From positions 365,197,359-365,261,358 of the forward strand of contig OW240912.1 in NCBI GenBank assembly GCA_933207985.1: a DNA stretch of 64,000 nucleotides. The letters are read 5' to 3'. This stretch comes from Pelobates cultripes. Its lineage: Eukaryota > Chordata > Amphibia > Anura > Pelobatidae. Both the position numbers and the translations under genes were made by a program. Position 1 is the first letter of the stretch. Each line of letters begins with the position of its first letter. Shown here in pieces: positions 23,187-34,616 of the stretch. Below the pieces are notes generated by a model. It made no database searches and was not told the origin of the DNA. It saw only the letters and a list, made by a program, of their open reading frames with translations.

Positions 23187-24450
23187 TCTTTTTTTTTTAT
23201 CATTTAGCTTTAATTTAGTACCAAAAAGATCTCAACAATGAAGCTCAGGAAAATATAATCATTAACATATCATTAGATATTAAACAATCTAGTTCTGTGT
23301 CATAGAAATTAACAGCCGCTAGCTAGTAAACAAGTACATCAAGCAAAAAGGTAGAGACATCCTTCTAAAGAACGGTTTCTGTGGGTTTATCCCTGTAATC
23401 CAGTGATGAGTACCATTACACTGGTTGTGTGCCAGTGGATCAGAGATGGATATTTCGTTTGAAAAATATAGAAGCGAGTTAAGGTAGAGTTACTAGATGT
23501 GGGCGGAGAGTGAGATGAAAGGGAGAACCCATGGACTCCAGGCATTAGCATCCAGTGAAAAGATATTGACGGGTTAGGCATTTTATGCAGGTTCTATATG
23601 CTGTTGGTCTATTTTCTAGGTATCTCCCCATGTGCCCGAGGCCCACTGTGGTAGCCACCCGGTCCATTGGCATCACATATCTACACATCTATGGTATCTG
23701 TTGGAGGCCTGGAGAATCATCTCCCCGTAGGAATGTATCTCCTCCACTCTGCATTTTCAATACCGAGTCATTGGCACTGCTCTCTGCCTCCAATTCTTAA
23801 GAATTAGAATGCGTGCTGCATTTACAAGGTGTGGGAGAGCTGGTTTGTGGTGTGCCTGAATTGGAAGATTGGTATCTTGCAAGAGATACGTTTCCATGGT
23901 GAAATGAGGCAGAATGTCCACCAGTTTGGTGATAACCTCACGTATGTTTTTCCAGTATGGATGGTGTGGCGAAAGCCACTACGCCACTTGGTTTTGGAGA
24001 GGACTACTTGCCAGCCTTTTACCCTGTGACTGTGGCCCCTTTGATTTATTTTGGCTGAGAGACCCTATTTGTGGCTATTGGGACTTTAGACATTGGTTTT
24101 TCGAACTCCAGAACAGTCGAAGTGGCCGCCATTCGACATTCGAACACGTGGTGGCGGCCATCTTCTTTGCATGGACCAACACTGCGAATAGACTTCAGGG
24201 GGACTTAGCCGCGAATGCCCTGGAACTATTTTCGGCATGAAAACCTCACGGTTCCTGGTCGGTCCTCCAGCGGCACTTAGCCGTGAATCTATGGAACTGT
24301 ATTGGGCATGAAATCCTGGGTTCATCTGGGCAAAAATATGACTTCCATAAAATTTCTGTACCCCTGATCTGATCTAGGTGATTTTTGGATATGATGTTCA
24401 CCCAGATCATGGCTATCAGGGGATGTAAGTCATGGGTAAGTCACCTACTA
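23187..24450 (-). mobile_element. Probable retroposon segment, GC-rich 5' part
   Basis: A T-run at about 23190-23198 suggests a poly(A) of a leftward element. The minus strand carries AAGATGGCCGCCACCACGTG at about 24142-24161, like the other GC-rich 5' regions here. Two imperfect ~75-bp direct repeats share CTTAGCCG, GAAC and GGCATGAAA (about 24205-24245 and 24280-24315). No domain is recognised, and the right edge against the L1 at 24450 is an estimate. Confidence 0.35.
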
Positions 24451-24810
24451 GTCATGGGACGTGAGGATGCAGCCATTGCACAAAAATTGAGAGTTTGAGA
24501 TCAGTGCCAACAGAGAGATTGGTCTATACCTTGGGCAAAGGGCACTGTTCTTATTCTCCTTAGGAAACACCACAATATGTGCACTTAGCGACTGGGGTGG
24601 TACAACAGCCCCTTCCTTTAGGGTGTTCAATGTGTCGAGAAAATGGGGGGGCAGGATATAAAAAAAAAAAGGTTTTATAATATTTTAATATAAGACCGTT
24701 GGAACCAGGGCTTTTGCCTGGTTTGGAAGATTCATCACATGTGCAAGCTCCTTCATTGTAATAGGCTCCCCAAAATTCTGAATCTCATCTGGTCAGAAGG
24801 TTGTGTGTAT

Positions 24811-25061
24811 GTGTTAAGTGAGGTATTCAATTACTTCAGAGTGGTTCTGTGTTCTCTCCATCATGTGCTCCTCAAGGGAGATATTATAGAGGGATTTGTT
24901 GTTTAAAGGCTTCAGCAATTGAGGTAGGAGTGCAGTGTATACAATTTTTTGAGTGTATTTTTCTAACAAACGTCTTCTGTTAGAGCTTCCCACTTTTATT
25001 GCCTAGCTTTAGAAAGCTTTTCCAATAAGCTTAAATTAAATTGTGCTTGGGAATCTAGAAG
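24811..25061. repeat. Intra-L1 duplication, copy 1
   Basis: Matches 25517-25791 closely (for example GGTTCTGTGTTCTCTCCATC and AAATTAAATTGTGCTTGGGA). It lacks a ~24-bp piece (ACTCCTTGCTCTGAGAGCTC) that copy 2 has. In L1 terms this is the endonuclease-RT linker. Confidence 0.75.
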
Positions 25062-25516
25062 TGGATTTAGCTGTGCACGGAGGTTTGTTGATTGGTGGAC
25101 TGTGGAATCATCAAATGTCCCTTAGTGTGTGGATTCTAGCGCAGTGATTTTTCCTATTAGGCTCTGCATTTGCATGTCTCTGTTTTCTACATTCTGAGGC
25201 CACTTTTATAAAGTGTCTTTGTAGCACACATATGTATGTTTCCCTTTTGATCGAATGAAGGATGTTCGGATGTGTGTTTTCCTAGAAGTACTGGGAGAGT
25301 ACTTTGTGAGCATCTTTGACAATTAGTGAGACATCTAGTAAGTACTCCTCAAGTCTCCAGTAGAATACGCATGGTTTTGTTATCCTAAGAATCTCCAGTG
25401 CATGGTCAGATCATATCACCTGTCCAATGCTACTTTTATGAATTTGGTCTAAGTAGTGGTGGGCTAGAATGAGATAGTCTATGAAGGAATATGAGCAGTG
25501 TGGTGGGGAGAAGAAA

Positions 25517-25791
25517 GTGTTTAGTAAGGTATTCGATTACGTCAGGGTGGTTCTGTGTTCTCTCCATCATGTGCTCCTCAGAGGAGATATTATAGAGGGA
25601 TTTGTTGTCTAAATGCTTCAGCAATTGAGTATGAGTGCAGTGTATAAAGTTGTTTGAGTGTATTTTTCTAACAAACGTCTTCTGACTCCTTGCTCTGAGA
25701 GCTCTTTGTAAGAGCTTCCCACTTTTAATGCCTAGCTCGTAGAAAACTTTGCCAATAAGCTTAAATTAAATTGTGCTTGGGAATCTAGAAG
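25517..25791. repeat. Intra-L1 duplication, copy 2
   Basis: The second copy lies within the endonuclease part of ORF2 and splits it: endonuclease words continue on either side of it. So this is the inserted copy and 24811-25061 the one in native position. Confidence 0.7.
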
Positions 25792-26285
25792 AGATAGTTC
25801 ATTAGTCTCCAGCAGTGCATTAGTTTGTGTTCTTGGAGCAGAGAGCAGACACCACACAGAAGATGGAAGGGCAGATAAGTATTTCTCAAGGAAGTATCCA
25901 TTCCTGGGTCGAGTGGAAGATTGAAGTCCCCTCCTAGGATTAACTGACCTTCGTGGAACATTTCTTATTTGCATATTTTCAATATTTAGGAAAGAGGTCT
26001 GGTTTCTGTTGGGGGAAATACAGATTAGCAAAGGTATACATGGATCTTCACTTTTACGAACAAACAGTGGCCCTCGGGGTCAATAGTCTCCGAAGAGAGG
26101 ACAGAGGGAATGGTAGCAAACATAAGAATGGCTCCTCGTCTGGTACAGGCTTGAGTATTGTTGGAGAGGAAGCCTAGAGGGTAGTGCCTGCCAGAATATA
26201 CTTGAAAATGGGTCTCCTGGAAAAGGGCTACCAAAACATGAAGGGCCCATAACTCTCTAAGGGCCTAGCTTGTTTAGTGGGTATG

Positions 26286-28437
26286 TTAGACTATTAGACG
26301 CTTCAATTTGACTCTAAGATATGAAGAGCAGGCCACAAATTGTACTATTTAGTAGATTAGCACCCAGAAAATTAGAATTTTTACAACTGCGCTGTAAGCA
26401 CACTATTAGACGTTTCGATTTGACTCTCAGATATGAAGAGCAGGCCACAAAATCTACTATTTAGCAGATTAGCACCCTGAAAATTTGAATGTTTAACACT
26501 GCGCTGTAAGCCCACTATTAGACGCTTCGTTTTGACTCTCAGGTATGAAGTGCACCGCAGGCCGCAAATGTACTATTTAGCAGATTAGCAGAGAAACAAT
26601 TAGAATGTTTACCACTGCGCTGTAAGCACACTATTAGATGCTTCTATTTGACGCTCAGATATGAAGAGCAGGCCACAAAATTTACTATTAAGCAGATTAG
26701 CAGCAAAACAATTAGAATGTTTACAACTGCGCAGTAAGCGCACTATTTGACGCTTCTATTTGACTCTCAGATATGAAGTGCACCGCAGACCACAAATGTA
26801 CTATTTAGCATATTAGCAGCAAAACAATTAGAATTTTTACAACTGCGCTGTAAGCACACTATTAGATGCTTCGATTTGACTCTCAGATATGAAGTGAACA
26901 CCCCAAATATACTATTTAGCACCAAATTTCTTTTTTTAAATAACTTTTTAAAACTCCAATGTAAGCAGCAGATTAGCAGCAAAACAATTAGAATGTTTAC
27001 AACTGCGCAGTAAGCAAAATTTACTATTTAGCAGAAATCACCCAGAAAATTTTAATTTTTACAACTGTTCTGTAAGCACACTGTTAGATGCTTCTATTTG
27101 ACTCTCAGTTATAAAGTGCACCCCACTAAAATACTATTTAGCAGTTTAGCACCCCAAAAATTTTAAGTTTTCAAACTGCAATATGACATCACTATTTGAC
27201 GCTTCTATTTGACTCTCAGATATAAAGAGCAGTCAGGCAGGCAGGCAGGGGGGCCCTGAGGTGGCCGCCTCCTAGGCCCCCCAGGGGAAGAGGCTGGCCC
27301 TGTGGGTACATACCGGGTTGCAGGGGCGGCCGGGCCCCCTGGTGGGCCGGGCCCGGTCACAGCCACGACCCCTTTGACCCTGGTATGTACGCCACTGATT
27401 TAGCAGATTAGCACCCAGAAAATAAGAATTTTTATAACTGCGCAGTAAGCGCACTATTTGACGCTTCAATTTGACTCTCATATATGAAGAGCAAGCCCAA
27501 AATGTACTATTTAGCAGATTAGCACCCAGAAAATAAGATTTTTTACAACTGCGCAGTATGCGCACTATTTGACGCTTCTGTTTGACTCTCGGATATGAAG
27601 AGCACGCCCAAAATGTACTATTTAGCAGTTTCGCACCCAGAAAATTTGAATTCTTACAACTGCGCTGTTGGCACACTATCAGACACCTCTATTTGACTCT
27701 CAGATACGAAGAGCAGGCCCCAAAATTTACTATTTAGCAGATTAGCAGCAAAACAATTAGAATGTTTACCACTGCGCTGTAAGCGCACTATTAGACGCTT
27801 CTATTTGACTCTCAGATGAAGTGCACGCCCCAAAATGTACTAGTTAGCAGATTAGCAGCAAAACAATTAGAATGTTTACCACCGCGCTGTAAGCACACAT
27901 TTAGATGCTTCTATTTGACTGTCACATATGAAGTGTACCCCACTAAAATACTATTTAGCAGTTTAGCACCCAAAAAATTTTAAGTTTCAAAACAGCAATG
28001 TGACAGCTGTATTTGAAGTTTCTATTTGACTTTCAGATATGAAGTGCACCCCATTAATGTACTTTTTAGCACCCAAAAAATTTTAAGTTTTAAAACTTCA
28101 ATGTGACAGCAGTATTTGACGATTCTATTTGACTCTCAGATATGAAGTCCACCCCACTAATGTACTATCCCACTAATGTACTATTTAGCAGCAAAACAAT
28201 TTTACTTTTTAAAACTCTGATGTAACCGCGGTATTTGAAGCTTCTATTTGACTCTCAGATAGGAAGAGCGTGCCCAAAATTTACTATTTAGTAGATTAGC
28301 ACCCAGAAAATAAGAATTTTTACAACTGCGCAGTAAGCGTACTATTTGACGCATCTATTTGACTCTCAGATATGAAGAGCACGCCCAAAATTTACTATTT
28401 AGCAGATTAGCACCCAGAAAATAAGCATTTTTTTTTA
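26286..28437. repeat. Satellite array, left block (~112-bp monomer)
   Basis: Monomers start about every 112 bp (word TTTGACTCTCAGATATGAAG at 26309, 26421, 26533 and so on). They share ACTATTTAGCAGATTAGCA, then AATTAGAATTTTTACAACTG and GCGCTGTAAGCACACTATTA. Variants differ in the centre (GAGCAGGCC against GTGCACCCC). A GC-rich hAT-like fragment interrupts at 27233-27396. Monomers near 111 bp leave minus-strand frames open, which explains a 134-codon ORF at 27676-27272; it is not a gene. Confidence 0.9.
27233..27396 (-). mobile_element. hAT-like terminal fragment in the satellite
   Basis: The reverse complement starts CAGTGGCGTACATACCAGGG, a typical hAT-type end, and continues GC-rich to a (GGCA)n edge at the left. 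There is no matching 8-bp duplication, and satellite sequence is missing at the junction. It resembles the CAGTGGCGTAC end at 53525. Confidence 0.5.
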
Positions 28438-30165
28438 AATTCTTTATTTTTGTAGTGCAGTTATTAGGTACAAACAGGCTTGAGGTACCCCAACGGCATT
28501 CCTCGAGCTTTGTGACATGTTTCACAAGTGGGGTTAAGATAAGCATTGCACATTTTTTATATAACAGGTACATGCGAAAACATTAAGCTTTTGTTAGCGT
28601 ATGTTGCTTTGAGATGACCGTAGTTGCTGTGTCTAAGATGCTTTCCCAACCCTGTGCCGTAGAAAGCGGAGCGATAGAGGTGTTACGAGTGGGCCCATGG
28701 TGTGGTGTATCAGCGTATGAAGTGCCTGAGTGCGTGCTGAAGGTGCAGTGCTTGTGCTCGTGTTTTGGAGGGTTAACATAGAGATCCCAACTGTTGCTTA
28801 GTGTCTGTAATAAAGGGTGACTCATGGTTTACATGTTTTAAACAGGCTTATATGAGTTCTAGTCTATTTTTCTCTGACAGGCTAGGCAGTCTGACCAAGC
28901 TTGGAGCATATGTATATTGCCTTACTCCGGCAAGTTAACATATTATGTTGAGAGCAATTATAAATTAGGCTACTCTGGTCAGCCAGGGAGACAGATCATG
29001 CCAAAAGAAAAACAAAACAAAACATTTATATCTTAGGCTATTCTGGCGGGCTAAGCAAACGCATCATGTTAAATAAGTAAAAGCAAAACATTTATGCATT
29101 AGGCCACTCTGACAGGCTAGGGAAACCTCTAGCTAAGACCAACTGCATATGCAGTCATTCTGGTGAGTCATGAATCGGCAGCATCCAAGTCCTGGTGGCT
29201 GTCTCCCTTATTTTATCAAGGCAGGTAGGGTTTTGGTGGTAGCCTGTGGCATCCCGCCTCTGCGCGTTCTGTGCCGGCTGTCAGCCCACTCCATTTCGAG
29301 GCTGGGTTGTAGAGTCCTTCGCTGCAGGGAGACAACCAGAAAGGAGGTGGCAAAGTAGTGGTGTCGGGTGGGCTCTTGCTTCTCCGATGTGCTGGAGCGT
29401 TTTGTGGGCTGAGAGGAGCTCCATCGCTGATCAGCTGTCCGCATGTAGTGCGGTGTCTTCATTGCTGGTAGTGGTGCGGTGTGTCGCCATCTTGGTGCAG
29501 GGTGCAGCATTAGGTGTGTGAGACCGGTTCCCCGATGTGTCAGAGGTTCCCGCTTCCGTGCCTTGTTTGGCAGTGGGTTCCTCCGTGGTGGGGGAGCTGG
29601 CTCATTGCGTCCCTGTCTTTTCCGCCTATTGCCGCCTTGAGGTGAGCGTTGTGCTGGGATGCCTTGGCGGGTGTTTACCGGTGGTCGTTGTGGGGTGTTG
29701 GTTTGCATGCGCCCGGTTGCTTTGCCGTGTATTGTGGGCGCCTGGGGACTGCATGTTCTCTTCCTGGTTTTGATGCACGCGGTGTCCGCCATCTTAGGTA
29801 CAGTGCCACGGATCAGGCTGCTGATGCTGCTGGGTCCAAGCTGGCTTGCCGCTTTCGGGGTCACAGGGTGGAGGCCGGGATCACCCCCGCCGGCCCGTTC
29901 CTCTGGCCGGGCACTGTCAGGCAGGATACCGGGGCAGCGGCTGTCCGCCCCGCTCACTGCCGAAGAAGGCCCCATCTGGAGCGGCAGTTTCTCCCCCAGG
30001 GGACTGCAACTCTGGGAGTCAGCCTCTCCCTGGGTCCAGTGGTCTTAGCACACGGAGGACCGGTTCTGTCGGTCTGCTGTCCCAGGGTAAATCATGCTTT
30101 AAGGGGAAAGTGCAGGAGCTGAGGATGCTTGCGACCATCCAGCTCGGCGGTCTGGCCCCGCCCCG
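28438..30165 (-). mobile_element. Non-autonomous retroposon inserted in the satellite
   Basis: It is flanked by AAGCA (28433-28437 and 30166-30170), and the satellite monomer resumes in phase. The poly(T) edge at 28438 gives minus orientation. The sense 5' end starts GGGGCGGGGCCAGACC. AAGATGGCGGAC lies at about 29789-29800. The 3' half contains ~90-bp tandem units (TTAGGCTACTCTGG, TTAGGCTATTCTGG, TTAGGCCACTCTGA). No RT is present. Confidence 0.72.
29208..29975 (-). CDS. Unrecognised 255-codon ORF in the retroposon
   Basis: This open frame lies on the sense strand of the retroposon at 28438-30165. The product would be rich in Pro, Arg, Thr and Ser with no recognisable domain. An internal Met falls at the KMAD word, where AAGATGGCGG could be either a YY1-type promoter site or a start. 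It lacks the RRM of L1 ORF1, so it may be the unstructured N-terminal part of an ORF1 or simply open because of GC-rich composition. I do not assign a function. Confidence 0.3.
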   Translation of the reverse strand: MGPSSAVSGADSRCPGILPDSARPEERAGGGDPGLHPVTPKAASQLGPSSISSLIRGTVPKMADTACIKTRKRTCSPQAPTIHGKATGRMQTNTPQRPPVNTRQGIPAQRSPQGGNRRKRQGRNEPAPPPRRNPLPNKARKREPLTHRGTGLTHLMLHPAPRWRHTAPLPAMKTPHYMRTADQRWSSSQPTKRSSTSEKQEPTRHHYFATSFLVVSLQRRTLQPSLEMEWADSRHRTRRGGMPQATTKTLPALIK

Positions 30166-30170
30166 AAGCA

Positions 30171-31680
30171 CTTTTACAACTTTGCTGTAAGCGCACTATT
30201 TGACGCTTCTATTTGTCTCTCAGATATGGAGTGCATGCCCCAAAATGTACTATTTAGCAGATTAGCAGCAAAACAATTAGAATTTGTACCACTGCGCTGT
30301 AAGCACACTATTAGATGCTTCTATTTGACTCTCAGATATGAAGAGCAGGCCCCAAAATGTACTATTTAGCAGATTAGCAGCAAAACAATTAGAATGTTTA
30401 CAACTGCGCAGTAAACGCACTATTTGACGCTTCTATTTGACTCTCAGATGAAGTGCACCGCAGGCTGCAAATGTACTATTTAGCAGATTAGCAGCAAAAC
30501 AATTCGAATTTTTACAACTGTGCTGTAAGCACACTATTAGATGCTTCGATTTGACTCTCAGATATGAATATACTATTTAGCACCAAAAGTTTAAAAAAAA
30601 ATAAATAATTTTTTAAAACGCCAATGTAAGCAGCAGATTAGCAGCAAAACAATTAGAATGTTTACAACTGCGCAGTAAGCACGCTATTTGACACTATTAT
30701 TTGACTCTTAGATATGAAGAGCAGACCCCAAAACGTACTATTTAGCAGATAATCACCCAGAAAATTTGAATTTTTACAACTGCGCTGTAAGCGCACTATT
30801 AGACGCTTCTATTTGACTCTCAGATATAAAGTGTACCCCACTAAAAAACTATTTAGCAGTTTAGTACCCAGAAAATAAGAATTTTTACAACTGTGCAGTA
30901 AGCGCACTATTTGACGCTTCTATTTGACTCTCAGATATGAAGAGCACGCCCAAAATGTACTATTTAGCAGTTTAGCAGCAAAACAATTAGAATGTTTACA
31001 ATTGCTCTGTAACCGCAGTATTTGACGCTTCTATTTGACTCTTACATATGAAGTACAGGCCGCAAAATGTACTATTTAGCAGATAAGCACCCAGAAAATT
31101 AGAATTTTCACAACTGCGCTGTAAGCACACTATTAGACGCTTCGATTTGACTCTCAGATATGAAGAGCAGGCCACAAAATGTACTATTTAGCAGATTAGT
31201 TAATTTTTAAAACTCCAATGGAAGCAGCAGATTAGCAGCAAAACAATTAGAATGTTTACAACTGCGCAGTAAGCACGCTATTTGACACTATTATTTGACT
31301 CTTAGATATGAAGAGCAGACCCCAAAATGTACTATTTAGCAGATAATCACCCAGAAAATTTGAATTTTTACAACTGCGCTGTAAGCGCACTATTAGACGC
31401 TTCTATTTAAATCTCAGATATGAAGAGCACCCCACTAATGTACTTTTTAGCACCCAGAAATTTGTAAGTTTTAAACTGCAATGTGACAGCAGTATTTGAC
31501 GATTCTATTTGACTCTCAGATATGAAGTGCACCCCACTAATGTACTATCCCACTAATGTACTATTTAGAAGCAAAAAAAATGACTTTTTAAAACTCTGAT
31601 GTAACCGCGGTATTTGAAGCTTCTATTTGACTCTCAAATATGAAGTGCACCCCACTAATGTACTAGTTTGCAGAATTCTT
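30171..31680. repeat. Satellite array, right block
   Basis: The same monomers as 26286-28437 continue. Several multi-monomer blocks repeat across the two halves. One is the doubled word CCCACTAATGTACTATCCCA (28154 and 31531), followed in both by AACTCTGATGTAACCGCGGT. Another is the AAAACTCCAATGTAAGCAGC-type unit (26949, 30620, 31215). This suggests higher-order structure. The array stops at about 31680. Confidence 0.9.
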
Positions 31681-32095
31681 TCCTAAGCTGTCCCTCACAG
31701 CGGCAGCATCCTCTCCTTACACTAATAAGAGCTCATGTGCGTGCGGCACTACGCAACTCCAGCTTATATATACAGGCTGGGTCACATGCTGCACTGGCCA
31801 ATCACAGTAGTTAATCACAGCCATTAGTAGGCATGGCTCTGATGGCTTCTAAGGGCACACGAGTCAAACGCTTGTTGATTGGCTGCCCTGCAGCCTTTGA
31901 AAATGCGCCATTAAATCGCCGAACACCGAACTCCAACCCGAACATACAGTGATATGTCTGTGTTCGGGTCTGTGGTCCAAAAAACGTAATGTTCGGTACG
32001 AACCCGAAGTTTTTAACCCTTTGTGCGATGCGAGGGTGGGGGCACGAACAATTTTGTATTCATAGCCCACAGTTTTTCTTTAAAGGCATTATTAG
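31681..32095. other. Non-repetitive tail right of the satellite
   Basis: GC-richer sequence with CCAATCACAG and repeated GTTCGG/CCGAAC words (31918-32010). It may be the end of a larger element that contains the satellite, but no partner is present at the left edge of the array. Confidence 0.35.
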
Positions 32096-32630
32096 ACACC
32101 TGTATTGCAAAAATAAAGTGTCAGCGCTTAGTCAATATTCCCCAAATTCCATGATATGGGGCTAGATTCAAAATTTTATATAGTTCCAAAGTTCCAAATA
32201 AACCTTCACAGCGGTGGATTTTTAAGGTATGAAGTGTTGTAAGTTCGTCTTTGATGGTATCTGCTTAGAAGGATACTAAATATTCAGTGTATTTCTGATG
32301 TACCTTAAATGGATACAAAAAAACCTGAAAATAGTGTAACACTGTATGATTTATTTACGAACAAAAAAACCCTTCCCCTAATTAAGAACTCTTACAGGAT
32401 AAAATGTAGTGGTGATAAAATCCAGAATCCACTAAAAGTTAGCATCAATCCAAAGGAAAAACATAGATAGTCAGTTTGTTCACAGCGATATATTACCACT
32501 CTGTCGTGGTAGCTGGTCCTTGTGAAATCCTAGAAACCAAGTTGCACAAAGGTTGTGTCAGACTCGAGGGACGCCGTCTTGCAACACCGCTCTGTTCATA
32601 TGTGTTCTCTGTGGTAAATGGCCAAAACTA

Positions 32631-32676
32631 CGCTCTCTGCATTTCGCCCGAGCTCAGCAGGCTTTTTCAAGATAAG
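32631..32676 (-). ncRNA. Hammerhead-like motif, left arm of PLE 3
   Basis: The minus strand reads CTTGAAAAAGCCTG, a hairpin with GCTCGGGC, then GAAATGC. The stem GCCTG/CGGGC and the GAAA resemble the PLE hammerhead layout, but the CUGANGA core is not canonical. Confidence 0.35.
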
Positions 32677-32810
32677 GAGGTAGCCGATCCATACATTCTT
32701 ATATACCCTTCCTGGTCAGTTTCTAACATCAGAACTGTGTTGAAATCATAGTTTGAGCTGTGGCAGAACTTTTCATTGCTTCAGCACATTATTGTTACAC
32801 ATTTATTCTG

Positions 32811-34137
32811 GTACACAATAACACAAAAATAAAATTCATCGTGGGAGCAAGGAGATAATAGTACACAAGCAGCTCAAACACCAATACATAGTCTCTCTTT
32901 TCAGATCAGAAAACTGGATAAAAACAGGGGGGTAGGTGCAGCACTTCAGTAATCATTGACAAGGTATATATGGAAGAATCAGAGAAGATATAATCATATT
33001 TTAAAACTGTAGTTGTGATAGGTAAGATAAAAAATGAACACTCACACTTGGGGCTTCAATACAGCTCCGGTGTATGCACCTGTGTGGAAATTCCCCACCT
33101 GTGGATCAAGTGCAGAGGTAATTCTTCAAATTATAGTTGTAGTAGGGGGTAACCTCATAAAAAATAAAAAAGAATTGTATATGGTGAAGTATGTAGACCT
33201 ATGGAGCAAGGGTAGGTAAAAACTAAAAAATGTACACTCACGTGTAATGGAGCCTTAAAACCTGGCTCCTCTGATAGCGCTTGAGGTGGTATAATCCCCA
33301 CTTAAGGATACAGGTGTAAATATGAAAATTAAACATTAATTGGTCATCTGACTATGATGTCACAAAACCGTTATTTTCAAAATCCTAACCCTATTTAAAC
33401 AGCTCATTTTCCATTCACTCTGTAAAACACTTTTGCTAAAGCCTATCCAAGGAGAAATGAGTTAAGTGTATGGTTTATAACCTTTTTAATCACTATTTTA
33501 TCTTATTATATACTGTATTACGTTTATTATTTTTTAATATTAAAGTTCTTTTTTTAATTGGACCTAATTTTGCTGCTGTTGGATTGTTTTGAGCTATATC
33601 CCTTGTGGCGATAATACCACCCAAGCGCTTTGGATTGGGCAAATCAGAATTTGCTCTTTAGTGTACACTATTGTGGTTCTGTTTGTTTATCTCCACATAT
33701 ACACGGACGGAAGAATTTATATTTACACCTATATCCTTGAGTGAGGATCATAACACAAAGCGCTATCAGAGGAGCCAGGTTTTATGGCTCCATTACATGT
33801 GAGTTTACATTTTATAGTTTTTACCTACCCTTGCTCCATACGTCTACATACTTCACCATATCTGATTCTTATTTGTTTATTTTTTATGAGGATACCCCCT
33901 ACTATACCTATAATTTGAAGAATTACCTCTGCACTTGATCCATAGGCGGGGATTACTCTGCCCAGGCGCATACACTGGAGCTGTATTGAAGCTCGAAAAA
34001 AGTGTGAGTGCACATCTTTTATCTTACCTATCACAACTACAGTTTTAAAATACTACACTATTATTTCTTCTCTGGTTCTCTCCACATATACCTGGTCAAG
34101 GATTACTGAAGTGCTGCACCTACCCCCCTGTTTTTGT
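32811..34137. mobile_element. Foldback element with ~400-bp inverted arms
   Basis: Arms at about 32919-33318 and 33716-34134 are reverse complements over nearly their whole length (AACAGGGGGGTAGGTGCAGC, ACTGTAGTTGTGATAGGTAA, GATCAAGTGCAGAGGTAATT). They surround a unique ~400-bp centre. The unit is flanked by a perfect 12-bp duplication, ACATTTATTCTG (32799-32810 and 34138-34149), and sits in the PLE arm. There is no ORF. The long, exact duplication suggests target-primed insertion, perhaps as a deleted PLE with inverted pLTRs. Confidence 0.75.
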
Positions 34138-34616
34138 ACATTTATTCTGATGTCTTAAGAGTATGCAAGAATACTTCACAATTTACTAGTGATAAGATAC
34201 ATTTAGAAATCATATAATTGATCTAAAATAAAATAATACAGTTTAAACAAAGGATCTTGTTTAGTCTATTTGTTTGAATTTGTATCAAATAAAAAGATAG
34301 TAATAAACTAGCAAAAGGGATCAGTGTAAATGAATGCATTTTCTTTACTTCCATAGTGATTTCAATAAACATTAAAAAATGTATATAATGAAAAAAAGGA
34401 TTATTAAAATACAAATGTATATATGATATCCTATTTTAATCTAATTAAATAAGGCCTAAAATAAATAGTAAAATTAAGTGTTAATATATAGTATATACCA
34501 CATATAAGAAGATGTAGAAAATTAAAAAAAAATAGAAAATTTAAAAAGAAATAAAAAGTTATCATGGGTTTTTATATACATTATTTTTTGGATTGTGATG
34601 TCATAAAACATGTAAA

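Larger units (their letters stand above)
24451..26285 (-). pseudogene. 5'-truncated L1 ORF2 (endonuclease and RT), rearranged
   Basis: The minus strand begins with the APE endonuclease start: LRELWALHVL then ALFQETHFQVY at 26234-26170. It passes GAILMF and DPEGHCLFV, and ISPNRNQTSFL near 26010. The linker EEHMMERTQNHPDVIEYL appears near 25550 and again, as EEHMMERTQNHSEVIEYL, near 24850. The RT start is at 24600-24500 (LKEGAVVPP, HIVVFPKENKNSALC, YRPISLL). Catalytic RT motifs are lost beyond 24450. Many stops and the internal duplication inactivate it. The 5' end coincides with the start of the satellite. Confidence 0.75.
32096..34300. repeat. Left inverted arm (pLTR) of PLE 3, with insertion
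   Basis: The reverse complement of 37741-38486. Shared words include AATAAAGTGTCA, ATAAATCATACAGTGTTACA-type, ATTAGGGGAAGGGTTTTTTT-type and AGTATGCAAGAATACTTCAC. A foldback element (32811-34137) splits it. The arm also has ~140 bp (about 32465-32600) that the right arm lacks. Confidence 0.75.

Noticed and set aside
27272..27676. 134-codon minus-strand ORF with internal ~37-residue repeats
   Set aside because: It is a translation of the ~111-112-bp satellite monomers, which happen to stay in frame; similar short ORFs occur at other monomers.
29200..30170. CpG-rich stretch that could be a host gene promoter
   Set aside because: It lies wholly inside a retroposon bounded by AAGCA duplications in the satellite; plus-strand ORFs there are antisense to the element.
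26286..31680. CRISPR-like regular repeats
   Set aside because: The monomers are contiguous, diverged and far longer than CRISPR repeats; no spacers or cas genes; the DNA is eukaryotic.
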